Part shown: positions 1 to 7,335 of the stretch, one piece after another
Layout of the letters: every line of letters begins with the position of its first letter
Numbering within the stretch: position 1 is the first letter of the stretch
DNA from: Paracoccaceae bacterium
GTDB taxonomy: Bacteria; Pseudomonadota; Alphaproteobacteria; Rhodobacterales; Rhodobacteraceae
DNA: 13,027 bases
Direction of reading: 5' to 3'
NCBI GenBank assembly: GCA_007120685.1
Contig: SKNG01000199.1
Location: 1 to 13,027, forward strand
Program-made: the position numbers and the translations under genes
The notes under the pieces: model-generated
What the model saw: the letters and a program-made list of their open reading frames with translations, nothing else
What the model was told of the DNA's origin: nothing
The model's database searches: none

Positions 1-50
1 GTCCAAATGGACGCCCATTCTGCCATCTCTCTCCAAATCCAACACCTCCA

Positions 51-68
51 CTGCACGAGTGCGTGCAG
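51..68. repeat. perfect 7-bp inverted repeat (hairpin)
   Basis: CTGCACG-agtg-CGTGCAG is a perfect dyad with a 4-base loop. It sits just beyond the minus-strand stop at 79-81 of a coding-like fragment. There is no T-tract on either side, so a terminator role is only possible, not shown. Confidence 0.4.
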
Positions 69-78
69 AATGCTGGCT

Positions 79-189
79 TCACGTCAGAAATGGCAGGAGG
101 GGATCGGCGTCGCGCTTACGCTTGTCCAGCGCCTCGGGGTGAAGCTTGAGCCGGCCCTTGCCGCGGCAGGCGAATTCAGCGGGCGCGGG
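79..189 (-). pseudogene. C-terminal fragment of an unidentified protein
   Basis: A minus-strand frame of 36 sense codons ends with TGA at 79-81 and is closed upstream by an in-frame TGA. Roughly four fifths of the codons end in G or C, as in the genes of this window, and the product ends in a basic stretch (KLHPEALDKRKRDADPLLPF). It has no ATG or GTG, so it cannot be a complete gene. It could be the tail of a truncated gene or chance open frame in GC-rich DNA. I do not recognise the protein. Confidence 0.25.
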
Positions 190-207
190 TCAGCGTCCAT
201 CATGTAC

Positions 208-237
208 AAAAAGCCCCATCCTGGACAAGATAGGGGC
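208..237 (-). terminator. rho-independent terminator of the ten-gene operon
   Basis: Read on the minus strand, GCCCCTATC and GATGGGGC form an 8-bp stem with one bulged base and an 8-base loop, followed at once by TTTTTG. It lies 88 bases past the stop codon of the TetR-type gene, the last gene of the operon, and no other minus-strand gene intervenes. A second weaker dyad, GCCC-gtaac-GGGC, lies just upstream (about 244-256) and may add to it. Confidence 0.6.
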
Positions 238-324
238 GGCCCTGCCCGTAACGGGCCAGCCTGTCGGAGTGGGGTTCGAACAGGACGGCGCAGCACAAGA
301 CGACCCCGGCCTGACCCCGCCGGT

Positions 325-951
325 TCAGGGTCTGATTCCGCGCAGGATCAGGCCCGTCACCTCATCGGCGATGTGCTCGGCATCCAGCGGCGCGGCATCG
401 GGCCAATCCAGCATGAACCGGACCTCGACTTGGTGCAGGGCGTAGTGCTGGGTCAGGGCCCAGATGTGGAACTGCAAGAGCACAGGATCGACCGGGCGGA
501 TCAGGCCAGCGGCGATCCAGCCTTCGATCACCCGGGCCGCGCCCTGCGTTGCTGCGCGCGAGGCGTCCCACAGCGGGCGCAGCAGGGGGGCGCCGCGCAT
601 CACCTCGCCGGTGAACATCCGCGCGACCTCGGGGTGGTCCAGCGCGTGGCGAATCTTGCGGCCGATATAGGCCCGTAAAAAGGGTTCTGGCCCCTCGGAC
701 ATGTCGAGCCCGTGGAACAGATCCGCCCAGACACCGACGATATGGCGCAGCGCCTCGACATAGAGGTCTTCCTTGCTGCTGATGTAATAGTGCAGCTTGG
801 TCTTCGAGATCCCGGCGCGGTCGGCGATGGCCTGGGTCGAGGCGCCGTGCAGCCCGTTGGCGGCGAATTCGGCGATGGCGGCCTGGCGGATCGTCTCCAT
901 CAGTTCCTCGCGCCGGGCAGCGAGATCGGCGCGGACGGCGGAGCGGCTCAT
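325..951 (-). CDS. TetR-family transcriptional regulator, RutR-like
   Basis: This 208-residue protein is a one-domain-plus-ligand-pocket TetR regulator. Residues about 15-65 form the DNA-binding region: ASTQAIADRAGISKTKLHYY is a standard TetR helix-turn-helix followed by the SKEDLY turn. The C-terminal part (FTGEVMRGAP, then LLQFHIWALTQHYA) resembles RutR/YcdC, the E. coli pyrimidine-sensing regulator, more than general TetR proteins. Its ATG overlaps the stop of the preceding RidA-like gene (ATGA, 948-951), so it is translated as the last cistron. An ACCA-NN-TGGT dyad resembling the RutR box lies over the operon promoter near 10607-10620, so it probably represses or tunes its own operon. The ligand is unknown; a pyrimidine or related ring compound is an inference from the family and neighbours. 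Confidence 0.88.
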   Translation of the reverse strand: MSRSAVRADLAARREELMETIRQAAIAEFAANGLHGASTQAIADRAGISKTKLHYYISSKEDLYVEALRHIVGVWADLFHGLDMSEGPEPFLRAYIGRKIRHALDHPEVARMFTGEVMRGAPLLRPLWDASRAATQGAARVIEGWIAAGLIRPVDPVLLQFHIWALTQHYALHQVEVRFMLDWPDAAPLDAEHIADEVTGLILRGIRP

Positions 952-1400
952 GGGCGCGGCCCCAGCCAGGCGGTGGCCTCGACCTCGATCAGGATCTCGG
1001 GCGACGGCATCATCGCGCTGACCTCGACCACGGTAGAGACCGGGGGCGTTTCGGAAAAGAACGTCCGGCGCACGGTGTTGTAGCGGGGCAAGTGGTCCAG
1101 ACCCCTGAAATACTGCACCAGCTTGAAGATATCGACCATCGTCCCGCCCGCGTCCTCGATGGTGGCGCGGATGCGGTCCAGCACGAACCAGCTCTGCGCG
1201 ATGATCGGTCCATCCTTGGCATCGACGCTGAATTCGCCGGTCCGCCCGATCCGGTCAGCCACCCCCGGAGGCAGGTCGTCATAGCCGCGGATGACCAATC
1301 CGGCAGTCGGATCGACGGCGATCACGCCCGAAAGGAAAACGAAATCCCCCCGCCGGGTCCAGGCGGAATAACGCGCCAGCGGCTTTGCGATGTCACTCAT
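948..1400 (-). CDS. RidA (YjgF/YER057c/UK114) family protein
   Basis: This 150-residue protein has the Rid-family layout: SGVIAVD at 24-30, a central helix region IRATIEDAGGTMVDIFKLVQ, and the C-terminal VVEVSAM ... ILIEVEATAW. Archetypal RidA proteins hydrolyse reactive enamine/imine intermediates using an arginine in the PARSxVEV segment. Here the segment reads PPVSTVVEV, with serine (about residue 122) at the arginine position, so classical imine deaminase activity is doubtful; other Rid subfamilies lack this residue too. The start at 1400 is chosen because GGAGGAGGGG lies 5 bases before the ATG and because family homology begins there; the open frame extends to 1571 without homology. It follows the flavodoxin-fold gene by 32 bases and overlaps the regulator. 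It may clear a reactive nitrogen intermediate of the pathway. Confidence 0.85.
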   Translation of the reverse strand: MSDIAKPLARYSAWTRRGDFVFLSGVIAVDPTAGLVIRGYDDLPPGVADRIGRTGEFSVDAKDGPIIAQSWFVLDRIRATIEDAGGTMVDIFKLVQYFRGLDHLPRYNTVRRTFFSETPPVSTVVEVSAMMPSPEILIEVEATAWLGPRP

Positions 1401-1432
1401 GGCGGCCCCTCCTCCGGGCCTCGTGCAGCCTG

Positions 1433-2026
1433 TCAGAGCCTTTGCATCAGCGCACCGACCTTGTCCAGAAAACGCGCCCGGTCGGCCTGGGTGCGATGGT
1501 TCATCCCGTAAAGCTGGCGCCAGTGATAGCGGCAGCGGGGGTGAAAGATCGGGCGCAGGCCCCGCGTCCACAGGCTGCGGCCCGGGTCACGGATCATCCT
1601 GATCCACCACCAGGGTGAGCCCGAGGTGGTGATCCCGACGAAGGTGCGGATCTTGGTCAGCTGCCCGGTCGGGCGGTGTTTCGCGGATTTCGGAATGTCG
1701 AAGGTCACGCCCGGCAGCCAGACGCGTTCCAGCCAGCCCTTCAGCATGGCCGGCGCGCCGTAATACCAGGTCGGATAGATCACGATAAGCCCCTCGCACC
1801 AGCGCAGATCGTCGATATGGTCCCGCACCCCGGCGATGTTGGCCTGAGGGTCCGACAGGTAGCGGTCCCATTCGACCCGGCTCAGCACCGGATCGAAGGC
1901 TTCGGCATAAAGGTCGCGCAGCCGGATCTCGTGTCCGGCGGCGCGCAGGGTTTCTAGCACGCGGTCGCGCAGGGCCGCGCCATAGCTGTCGGGGCCGGGA
2001 TGCGAAAAGACCACAAGCAGACGCAT
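1433..2026 (-). CDS. flavodoxin-fold NAD(P)H oxidoreductase (Flavodoxin_2/NQO1 type)
   Basis: This 197-residue protein has a flavodoxin-like fold with no membrane segment. MRLLVVFSHPGPDSYGAAL is the first strand plus flavin phosphate loop of the NAD(P)H:quinone oxidoreductase/KefF group. EGLIVIYPTWYYGAPAMLKG (79-98) is the family's second flavin-contacting signature, and ITTSGSP near 133 is the third. The usual role is two-electron reduction of quinones or other acceptors with NAD(P)H through bound FMN or FAD. It lies 23 bases after the binding-protein gene and 32 before the RidA gene, inside the operon. It could reduce a pathway intermediate or supply reduced flavin, but no monooxygenase is visible in the window, so its partner is unknown. 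Confidence 0.85.
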   Translation of the reverse strand: MRLLVVFSHPGPDSYGAALRDRVLETLRAAGHEIRLRDLYAEAFDPVLSRVEWDRYLSDPQANIAGVRDHIDDLRWCEGLIVIYPTWYYGAPAMLKGWLERVWLPGVTFDIPKSAKHRPTGQLTKIRTFVGITTSGSPWWWIRMIRDPGRSLWTRGLRPIFHPRCRYHWRQLYGMNHRTQADRARFLDKVGALMQRL

Positions 2027-2049
2027 GGCGCGGGAGCCCTTTCAGCCGC

Positions 2050-3042
2050 TCAGTCCGGCCGCCGGTCCATGCCGACGCCGTTGTTGACGAACTGATCGGT
2101 GGCCACCCGCTCCAGCGCCACGGAACCCTCGGGGATGATCCCGCTTTCCTCGGACAGTTGCAGGAAGGCGGCCACCCGCTCCATGCTCATCGCGCCGATC
2201 CCGTATTCCAGCGCCCGGCCGGAATCGATGATCTCCAGCTCCATCAGATGCGCGACCTCGCGCTCGAGCTGCTCGACAGTGGCATCGGGATTGGCCTCCA
2301 TGATCAGTGCGAAAGCGGCTGTCCGGTCGCCATAGAGGTAGTTATACCAGCCGATGATCGAGGCATCCATGAAGCGCTGCACCAGATCGGGGTTGTTCTC
2401 GACCAGATCGGTCCGGGTCTCGATGGTGGTGGAATAGGTCGACCAGCCGTGATCGGCCATGATGAAGACATCGGCCTCGAAGCCCTGCGCGGCCAGCCGC
2501 AGCGGTTCCGAGGTGGCATAGCCCTGCTGGACGATGGTCTCGTCATTCAGGAACTGCGCCAGGTTGAAGCCATAGGGGCGCAGCTGTTCGTCACGGAAAC
2601 CCTGGGTGGCGGTCAGCCACTGCCAGAAGCTGAACTGCCCGTCGCGGCTGATCAGGACCGTCGGCGCGTTGGGCAAGTCTTCCCAGCCGTCATACTGCCC
2701 GCCATGGGCGATCAGCACCTGCGGATCACGCTGGAAGAAAGCGCCGACGACCATGGTGGGGATTTCATTTCGCACATTGTCGAAGGACAGCAGCAGATTT
2801 CCCGCCATCAGGAAATCCAGCCGCCCGGCAGCCAGCAGCGGACGGTTGTTGACCTGCGGGCCACCCATGACGATTTCCACATCCAGCCCGAATTCGGCAT
2901 AGGTGCCGTCAGCCACGGCCTGATAGAAGCCGCCATGCCCGGCCTGCGCCAGCCAGTTGGTGCCGAAGCGCACGCGGTCCTGGGCGGCAGCGCCGCCCGC
3001 CATCAGCGTGACGGCCAGCGCCGCCAGAAGGGTCTTTTTCAT
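2050..3042 (-). CDS. ABC transporter substrate-binding protein, NMT1/THI5-like
   Basis: This 330-residue periplasmic binding protein starts with a clear signal peptide: KK, then a hydrophobic run (TLLAALAVTLMAGGAAA) and likely cleavage before QDRVRF. The mature part opens with VRFGTNWLAQAGHGGFYQAV and continues GTYAEFGLDVEIV, the pattern of the NMT1/THI5-like and SsuA/TauA binding proteins that feed nitrate/sulfonate/thiamine-pyrimidine type transporters. AGGAAAGGA lies ahead of the ATG. The gene is 40 bases after the FAD-oxidase gene and is separated from its ATPase and permease by two enzyme genes. The closest described functional relatives by type would be pyrimidine-precursor binders such as ThiY, but no ligand residue can be assigned from sequence, so the substrate stays open. 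Confidence 0.9.
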   Translation of the reverse strand: MKKTLLAALAVTLMAGGAAAQDRVRFGTNWLAQAGHGGFYQAVADGTYAEFGLDVEIVMGGPQVNNRPLLAAGRLDFLMAGNLLLSFDNVRNEIPTMVVGAFFQRDPQVLIAHGGQYDGWEDLPNAPTVLISRDGQFSFWQWLTATQGFRDEQLRPYGFNLAQFLNDETIVQQGYATSEPLRLAAQGFEADVFIMADHGWSTYSTTIETRTDLVENNPDLVQRFMDASIIGWYNYLYGDRTAAFALIMEANPDATVEQLEREVAHLMELEIIDSGRALEYGIGAMSMERVAAFLQLSEESGIIPEGSVALERVATDQFVNNGVGMDRRPD

Positions 3043-3082
3043 TGCCTTGATCCTTTCCTGTTGGGGTCTTTTGTCGGGGTCT

Positions 3083-4462
3083 TCATTCGGCTGGAACCGG
3101 GCGCGCCATCCCGGGCGTCCAGCCCCGGGTCTTGCCTGGGTTCATCAGGCCATGCGGGTCGGCCTGGCGCTTGAAGTCGATCTGGGCGCTGTCGATCTCC
3201 TTCATCCCGCCATCCTCGATGGTGACGACATGCGGGTCATAGATCGTGCAGCCGTCCAGCCGCTCCATCTCGGCAATGATCTCATAGACCCTCTCGCGCG
3301 AGGACCAGCGCAGCAGCGGCAGGGCGAAGATCTGAATCTCGCCATGCATCCGTGCCATCTCGTGATGGAAATAGACCTCGTCGCCGTAGCGCCGCATCTG
3401 GGCCATCACCAAGCCTGGGTCGAAGGGGCGCGGATAGGCCACCTGCAGATAGGTCCAGACGCCCGGCTCGTGCTTGAGCGCCTGCAGCGTGGTGTGGTTC
3501 CAGCCGCATTCCCAGGCCGGGGGCAGGTTCGCGGCCTCGATCTGGGCCAGCGATTTCGCCAGGCTGATCCGGCCGCCAAACTCGGCGACCATCGCGGCGA
3601 AATCCTCCATCGCCTCGGGCGCGATCATCGCAAAGACGCCGTCGCGGTCAGCTGTGAAATGCGCGGTCAGGCGCTTGTAATATTGCGCGATCCGGCGCTC
3701 GACCACGGTCAGCAGATAGGCGTCGATCCCGCGTTCCTGCGCGGTCTTGGCGAAATTCAGCGCCACGTCATAGCCGTCAAACAGCGCGATGGCATGGGTC
3801 CAGTCGGTCAGCGGGACCAGCGCGTAATCCAGCGCGGTGATGATCCCGTTGGTGCCATAGGCATGCTGCACCTTCTGGATATCGGCGCCGCGCAGTTCGA
3901 TCACCTTCGGATCGGGCTCCACCGTGACGACGCGGATGTAATCCACATTGCCGTCATCGCGCAGCATCCCGTGGCGGAGCGAGCCGATCCCGCCCGAACC
4001 ACCGGCGATGAAGCCGCCCATCGTGGCGTGGCGCTTGGTCGAGGGGAACATGGTCAGCATCTGCCCGCTCTCGGCCACCGCCTCGGCCACCTTCTCGATC
4101 CGCGCGCCCGCCTCGCAGATCACCCGGCCGGGGCTGACCTCAAGCACCTTGTTCAGCCGCGTGACGTCCAGGATCGCGCCCCCCTCCAGCGGGACGCATT
4201 GGCCGTAATTCCCGGTCCCGCCGCCGCGCAGGGTCAGTGGCACGCCGTGGCGAGCGGCGGCGGCTGCGATGGTGATTACCTCGGCCTCGGTCTCGGGCAT
4301 GACCAGAAGCTGGCCGGTGCGCCCGTCAAGCTGCTGCGACAGGATCGGAGAATACCAGTAGTAATCCTTTGACCGGGCTTCCAGCTGCTTGGGATCGTCA
4401 TAGACGCGGATGGCGCCGAGTTTGGCGCGAAAGGCGGCAAGGGTCTCGGGGGATACGGTCAT
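3083..4462 (-). CDS. FAD-binding oxidoreductase (PCMH-type, FAD_binding_4)
   Basis: This 459-residue protein matches the GlcD/vanillyl-alcohol-oxidase-like flavoenzymes. The PCMH FAD-binding domain covers about 40-215: LLVMPETEAEVITIAAAAARHG, then RGGGTGNYGQ (79-88) for the FAD pyrophosphate, GGAILDVTRLNKV, the PSTKRHATMGGFIAGGSGGIGS segment, and HAYGTNGIITAL near 200. The C-terminal oxidase domain ends in the family's DPHGLMNPGKT motif. Such enzymes oxidise a C-OH, C-H or C-N bond with FAD. No signal peptide is seen, so it is probably cytoplasmic. Its ATG overlaps the TGA of the amidohydrolase gene (ATGA, 4459-4462), implying coupled translation and a shared pathway. The substrate is unknown; oxidation of a deaminated or ring-opened product is an inference. 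Confidence 0.88.
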   Translation of the reverse strand: MTVSPETLAAFRAKLGAIRVYDDPKQLEARSKDYYWYSPILSQQLDGRTGQLLVMPETEAEVITIAAAAARHGVPLTLRGGGTGNYGQCVPLEGGAILDVTRLNKVLEVSPGRVICEAGARIEKVAEAVAESGQMLTMFPSTKRHATMGGFIAGGSGGIGSLRHGMLRDDGNVDYIRVVTVEPDPKVIELRGADIQKVQHAYGTNGIITALDYALVPLTDWTHAIALFDGYDVALNFAKTAQERGIDAYLLTVVERRIAQYYKRLTAHFTADRDGVFAMIAPEAMEDFAAMVAEFGGRISLAKSLAQIEAANLPPAWECGWNHTTLQALKHEPGVWTYLQVAYPRPFDPGLVMAQMRRYGDEVYFHHEMARMHGEIQIFALPLLRWSSRERVYEIIAEMERLDGCTIYDPHVVTIEDGGMKEIDSAQIDFKRQADPHGLMNPGKTRGWTPGMARPVPAE

Positions 4463-5622
4463 GCGGGGACGCTTTCCTTGGCTTGGGTTTCGGCCCCCTG
4501 TCGGATAATACGGCGCCGGGCGGCGCGGCGCAGCGCGTCCTGCCAGTCGGCACCTTCGACCAGCAGCAAATCGGCCGGGGCGCCGGGGGCGATGGCGGGT
4601 GCAGGCAGCCCCAGCGCGCGGGCGGGGGCGGTGGTGATGGCGTCCAGCCAGTCGGCCGGGTCAAGATGGGCGGCGGTGCTGGCCAGGCGCAAAGTTTCCA
4701 GCGGGTCATAGCTGCCGAAGGGATAGAACGGGTCGGCCACATTATCGGCGCCGAGCATGACCGAGACCCCGGCAGCGCGGGCCTCGTGCAGCGGGGCCAG
4801 ACCGCGCAGGCGGGGGGTGCGGCCCGGTGCCCCGTCCTGCAGCCACAGGTTCGTGGCCGGCAGGACGCAGAGCGCCACCCCGGCCCGCGCCATGGCATCG
4901 AGCACCCGCGCCACCTCGGCCTCGGGTCGGACCGACAGCGAACAGGCATGGCCGCACAGCACCCGGCCCTCCATCCCATGCCGGGCGGTCAGGCGGATGA
5001 TCTCGTTCAGCCCCTGCGCCTCGGGCTCCAGCCCCTCATCGACGTGAAAATCCAGCCGCAGCCCATGATCCGCCGCCAGCCGGAAGACCCGCGCCAGCAG
5101 CTCGGGATAGCCGGCGTGGCGATAGAGGAAGGCGCCCAGCACCCCGTCACCCGTGGCGGCGACATGGGCGGCAATGGGCGGGCCGTGGTCAGGATCGCCC
5201 AGCAGATCGACGGGCAGAAGCGGCGCACGCTGCAGCGTCACGGGCGCATCCGCCGCCATTTCGCCCAGCACATCCCAGGCCAGCGGCACGCCCGGTTCCA
5301 CCCAGTCGACATGCGTGCGCAGGGCGCCCATCCCGGCCCCGGCCGCCTCGGCCAATGCCCGCCCTGCGCGGGCACGGATGTCCTCTGGCGTCCAGTCGGC
5401 GCGGTCGGCCAGCGTGGCCTCGATGGCGGGGAACAGGCCCGGCGCGGCGGGCCGGGCGCGTGGCCAGAGGAAGGTCTTGTCCAGATGCAGATGCGGATCG
5501 ACCGGCAGCGGCAGCGCCTGCCAGTCGGCCGGCCCCGGCATGGGCGCAATCCGGGCGATCCTTGCGCCCGCGATTTCCAGCGCGACCGTGGCGCCGTACA
5601 GCCCGACCCGCTCAACTCTCAC
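4459..5622 (-). CDS. cytosine deaminase-like metal-dependent amidohydrolase
   Basis: This 387-residue protein belongs to the amidohydrolase superfamily, CodA branch. Metal and catalytic residues are all visible: DPHLHLDKT (H44, H46), DFHVDEGLE (H193 metal ligand, E196 matching the CodA catalytic Glu), LCGHACSLS (H225) and GADNVADPFYPFGSYDPLE (D293), the last very close to the GxDxVxDPWYPLG signature of CodA. Cytosine deaminase and relatives hydrolyse an exocyclic amine or cyclic amidine on an N-heterocycle. The start is GTG at 5620-5622, overlapping the permease gene by 11 bases; its stop overlaps the next gene. Substrates in this family include cytosine, isoguanine and creatinine-type rings, so a heterocycle is likely here but not specified. 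Confidence 0.85.
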   Translation of the reverse strand: MRVERVGLYGATVALEIAGARIARIAPMPGPADWQALPLPVDPHLHLDKTFLWPRARPAAPGLFPAIEATLADRADWTPEDIRARAGRALAEAAGAGMGALRTHVDWVEPGVPLAWDVLGEMAADAPVTLQRAPLLPVDLLGDPDHGPPIAAHVAATGDGVLGAFLYRHAGYPELLARVFRLAADHGLRLDFHVDEGLEPEAQGLNEIIRLTARHGMEGRVLCGHACSLSVRPEAEVARVLDAMARAGVALCVLPATNLWLQDGAPGRTPRLRGLAPLHEARAAGVSVMLGADNVADPFYPFGSYDPLETLRLASTAAHLDPADWLDAITTAPARALGLPAPAIAPGAPADLLLVEGADWQDALRRAARRRIIRQGAETQAKESVPA

Positions 5623-6475
5623 GCTTGATCTCGCTTTCGTGCCACTTGCCCAGCACCAGCTTCGACGCCAGCGAGGTCATCAGGAAGATTGCCACCCCCA
5701 GCAGCGAGACCAGCACCAGCGCCGCGAACATCCGCGGGATCTCGTTGCGGAAGCTTGATTCGATGATCCGTGACGCCAGCCCGGTATTCGCCCCCGTGGC
5801 GCCTGCCACGAACTCGGCCACCACCGCACCGATCAGCGCCAGCCCGCCGGCGATCTTCAGCGCCGCCATGAAATAGGGCAGCGCCGAAGGCGCCAGCAGC
5901 AGCCGCAACCGCTGCCAGGGCGTGGCGCGGTAGAGCGTGAAGAGGTCGCGCAGGTTGTGGTCGGTGGACCTGAGCCCCACCACCGTGTTCGACAGGATCG
6001 GAAAGAACGCCACCAGCCAGGCGCAGACCAGAAGGGCGGCGAAGGTGTTGTGCACATAGATCAGGATCAGCGGCGCGATGGCCACGATCGGCGTGACCTG
6101 CAGGATCACGGCGAAGGGGAAAAGGCTCATCTCGATGGGCCGCGACAGGGCAAACAGCGCGCCCAGCAGCACCCCGCCGACGATGGCCAGGAACAGCGAC
6201 CAGAAGGTCAGCCGCACCGTGAACCAGGCCGAGCGCATCAGCGAGGGGCCATCGACCATCAGCGTAGCCCAGATCCGGCTGGGAGCGGGGACCAGGAAAT
6301 GCGGGATCGCCTTGTACCAGACCCAGAACTCCCAGAAGGCCACCGCCGCGGCCAGGGTGGCGATGGGCAGCACCCAGGCCAGAATCCGCTGGCGCCGGGC
6401 GCGGGCCAGGGCGGCAGTGTTGACCGGGGCGGCATCGCCGCTGTCGCCGTCGTCAATGGTCGATGTCGTCGCCAT
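5612..6475 (-). CDS. ABC transporter permease (SsuC/TauC type)
   Basis: This 287-residue integral inner-membrane protein has a cytoplasmic N-terminus (about 30 residues) and about six membrane segments, near 32-53, 88-110, 118-140, 145-165, 205-227 and 248-272. The cytoplasmic EAA loop that docks the ATPase is at about 182-215 (YRATPWQRLRLLLAPSALPY followed by GGLALIGAVVAEF), as in the BPD_transp_1 permeases of sulfonate, nitrate and pyrimidine transporters. The ATG at 6475 lies inside the 3' end of the ATPase gene (23-base overlap), and its own end overlaps the deaminase-like gene. It presumably forms a homodimer with the neighbouring ATPase and receives ligand from the binding protein encoded further down the operon. 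Confidence 0.92.
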   Translation of the reverse strand: MATTSTIDDGDSGDAAPVNTAALARARRQRILAWVLPIATLAAAVAFWEFWVWYKAIPHFLVPAPSRIWATLMVDGPSLMRSAWFTVRLTFWSLFLAIVGGVLLGALFALSRPIEMSLFPFAVILQVTPIVAIAPLILIYVHNTFAALLVCAWLVAFFPILSNTVVGLRSTDHNLRDLFTLYRATPWQRLRLLLAPSALPYFMAALKIAGGLALIGAVVAEFVAGATGANTGLASRIIESSFRNEIPRMFAALVLVSLLGVAIFLMTSLASKLVLGKWHESEIKRES

Positions 6476-7226
6476 GCAGCGTTCCTTTCAGCACCTCGCT
6501 GACCCGCGCCGCCTCGGCCGAGAATTCAGGCGAGACGCGGTATTCCTCGCCCCGCGGCCAGGGGGCGCCCACGGTCAGATCGGCCACCACGCGGCCCGGG
6601 CGGGCGGCCATGACGGCAATGCGGTTGGACAGATAGACGGCCTCGAACACCGAATGAGTGACGAAGATCACGGTCAGCTTGTGTTCATGGGCCAGGCGGA
6701 TGACGTCGTTGTTCAGCTTCGAGCGCGTCATCTCGTCCAGCGCAGCGAAGGGCTCGTCCATCAGCAGGATACGCGGCCGGGTGACCATGGCACGGGCGAT
6801 CGAGACGCGCATCTTCATCCCGCCGGACAGCTCGCGCGGATAGGATTTCTCGAATTTCGACAGCCCCACCTCGACCAGGGCGGCACGCACACGCTCGGCC
6901 GCCGCACGGCGCGACAGGCCCGCCAGCCTGAGCGGCAGCCAGACATTGTCGAAGACCGTGCCCCAGGGCATCAGCGTCGGTTCCTGAAAGACGAAGCCCA
7001 GATCCTGCTCGACCTTTTCCTCGGGCGGCGCGATCTCGATGGTGCCTGCGGTGACCGGCAGAAGCCCCGCGATCATCTTGAGCGCCGTGGACTTGCCGCA
7101 GCCCGAGGGGCCGAGGAAGCTGATGAAATCGCCCCGGTCGATGGTCAGGCTCATGTCCTCGACCGCCAGCACATGCCGGCCGAATTCCTTGCGCACGCGG
7201 TCCAGCCGGATCAGCGGGGCGGTCAT
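6453..7226 (-). CDS. ABC transporter ATP-binding protein (SsuB/TauB type)
   Basis: This 257-residue ATPase has every expected motif: Walker A GPSGCGKST (39-47), Q-loop FVFQEPTLMPW (Q81), signature LSGGMKMR (133-140), Walker B ILLMDEPFAALDE (153-165) and switch histidine VTHSVFEAV (H191). MPWGTVFDNVWLPL matches the nitrate/sulfonate/bicarbonate importer subfamily. It energises uptake together with the permease encoded next. The ATG at 7226 is the first start in good register with the family; the ribosome site before it (GAGGG) is weak. It follows a 109-base gap with three perfect palindromes, the only sizeable gap in the operon, so its expression may be set separately from the two enzyme genes upstream. 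Confidence 0.93.
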   Translation of the reverse strand: MTAPLIRLDRVRKEFGRHVLAVEDMSLTIDRGDFISFLGPSGCGKSTALKMIAGLLPVTAGTIEIAPPEEKVEQDLGFVFQEPTLMPWGTVFDNVWLPLRLAGLSRRAAAERVRAALVEVGLSKFEKSYPRELSGGMKMRVSIARAMVTRPRILLMDEPFAALDEMTRSKLNNDVIRLAHEHKLTVIFVTHSVFEAVYLSNRIAVMAARPGRVVADLTVGAPWPRGEEYRVSPEFSAEAARVSEVLKGTLHGDDIDH

Positions 7227-7248
7227 GCGCAGCCCTCGCGGCGTGGGG

Positions 7249-7317
7249 GACGCCCCGTCGACGGGGCGTCGGAACGGGCCGTCGACGGCCCGTCACCGGC
7301 CGGTCGTGACCGGCCGG
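7249..7317. repeat. three consecutive perfect palindromes between operon genes
   Basis: Three dyads stand in a row. At 7249-7270, GACGCCCC-GTCGAC-GGGGCGTC is a 22-bp perfect palindrome. At 7274-7293, ACGGGCC-GTCGAC-GGCCCGT is a 20-bp perfect palindrome with the same GTCGAC core. At 7296-7317, arms CCGGCCGGTC and GACCGGCCGG flank GT. Spacers are 3 and 2 bases. No T-run follows on the minus strand, so simple intrinsic termination is unlikely; mRNA processing or stability control, partial attenuation or a protein-binding array are possible. Confidence 0.9.
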
Positions 7318-7335
7318 CAAGGACAGCAAGCCCGG

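Noticed and set aside
245..255. CCCGTAACGGG at 245-255 and again at 12556-12566
   Set aside because: An 11-base match between two places in a 13-kb window is expected by chance, and the flanks do not match.
268..285. GGGGTTCGAAC resembling a tRNA T-loop
   Set aside because: No acceptor, anticodon or T-stem pairing surrounds it, and it does not match the 3' end of the tRNA-Ser gene in the window.
3063..3083. Direct repeat GGGGTCTT (3063-3070 and 3076-3083) between the FAD-oxidase and binding-protein genes
   Set aside because: Only two 8-base copies, with one partly inside the preceding gene end; no dyad or promoter shape.
2957..4372. 471-codon open frame on the plus strand opposite the FAD-oxidase gene
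   Set aside because: It is the antisense shadow of a gene with clear FAD-binding motifs and tight operon overlaps; its product is rich in His, Gln and Arg with no recognisable domain.
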